Of a DNA stretch of 64,000 bases, positions 63,837 to 64,000 are shown one piece after another. Source of the stretch: Streptomyces sp. NBC_00178. GTDB taxonomy: Bacteria; Actinomycetota; Actinomycetes; Streptomycetales; Streptomycetaceae. Each line of letters begins with the position of its first letter. Position 1 is the stretch's first letter. The notes beneath the pieces are model-generated. The model saw only the letters and a list, made by a program, of their open reading frames with translations. It was not told where the DNA came from and did not search any database. Both the position numbers and the translations under genes were made by a program. The stretch covers positions 2,108,001 to 2,172,000 of the forward strand of contig NZ_CP108143.1 in the NCBI RefSeq assembly GCF_036206005.1. The letters are read 5' to 3'.

Positions 63837-64000
63837 TCAGCCGGTGGCCCCGGCGCGGGTCTCCGCCCTGTGCTTGCGGACGTAGAACCAGGTCATGTTG
63901 GACGAGAGGCCGGCCAGCAGCACCCAGACGATGCCGAGGAAGCTGCCCTGGACGAAGGCGACCACGGCCGCGGCGACGGCGAGGACGCAGACGGCCAGGG
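63837..64000 (-). CDS. Small membrane protein, C-terminal part only
   Basis: The minus-strand frame is open from the window edge to a TGA at 63837-63839 and encodes 53 visible residues: two hydrophobic stretches (LAVCVLAVAAAVVAFVQGSF, then IVWVLLAGLSSNMTWFYVR) and a basic tail KHRAETRAGATG. It looks like the end of a small integral membrane protein. The N-terminus lies outside the window. Function unknown. Confidence 0.6.
   Translation of the reverse strand, partial: LAVCVLAVAAAVVAFVQGSFLGIVWVLLAGLSSNMTWFYVRKHRAETRAGATG

Overview
The window is a high-GC actinobacterial chromosome segment, almost certainly Streptomyces. Supporting this are GC-rich third codon positions, frequent GTG and TTG starts, GTGA/ATGA overlaps, an XRE/DUF397 pair, and a gene order (glnA, glnII, secreted amylases, malEFG, malR, glnE, glnA2, nadE, panB) that I recognise from the core of S. 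coelicolor (SCO2198 to about SCO2256). I read 51 genes. No rRNA, tRNA or CRISPR array was seen.

Layout. 1-10.2 kb: an RDD membrane protein, glnA, a three-gene minus-strand operon (2OG-Fe(II) dioxygenase, methyltransferase, carnitine/choline acyltransferase-like), a small conserved ORF, an ArsC-like gene with an apparent one-base deletion after its second codon, a Gfo/Idh/MocA oxidoreductase, glnII, a short leader-like ORF and an orphan winged-helix regulator. 10.5-15.8 kb: a secreted DUF1996 protein, a lipoprotein, a membrane protein with a sigma-like N-terminus, a TetR regulator and a tautomerase-family isomerase. 15.9-32.7 kb: starch and maltodextrin use, comprising a giant alpha-amylase/pullulanase fusion, a secreted alpha-amylase, an ATPase/XRE/DUF397 trio, a MalR paralogue, an alpha-glucosidase, malGFE and malR, with MalR-like operators before the amylase and between malE and malR. 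32.8-40.9 kb: PAP2 protein, glnE, a HemK/PrmC-like methyltransferase, TetR, small proteins and a quinone oxidoreductase. 40.95-43.74 kb: a low-GC island (below). 43.7-64 kb: glnA2, DUF3105/DUF305, CBS, multicopper oxidase, nadE, an MFS exporter, an endonuclease/exonuclease/phosphatase, an MFS-TetR efflux unit with a perfect operator, panB, a DrrAB-type ABC exporter, an AfsR/SARP-like regulator, a site-2 protease homologue and a gene running off the end.

Nitrogen theme. Three glutamine-synthetase-family enzymes (GlnA, GlnII and the gamma-glutamylpolyamine-synthetase type GlnA2) lie together with GlnE, which modifies GlnA at Tyr397. GlnR-type boxes precede glnA and glnII, and a weaker pair precedes glnA2.

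Most unusual region. The last 88 bases of glnA2 plus its downstream terminator (188 bp in all) occur twice in direct orientation, at 40953-41140 and 43556-43743, with 3 mismatches. Between the copies lies about 2.4 kb of visibly lower GC carrying one gene, an AIPR-family (abortive-infection phage resistance) protein with a possible PD-(D/E)xK-type N-terminus, plus about 525 bp of unexplained sequence and no recombinase. This looks like a minimal defence island integrated into the 3' end of glnA2. The second notable unit is the uncharacterised dioxygenase/methyltransferase/acyltransferase operon at 2.4-6.0 kb.
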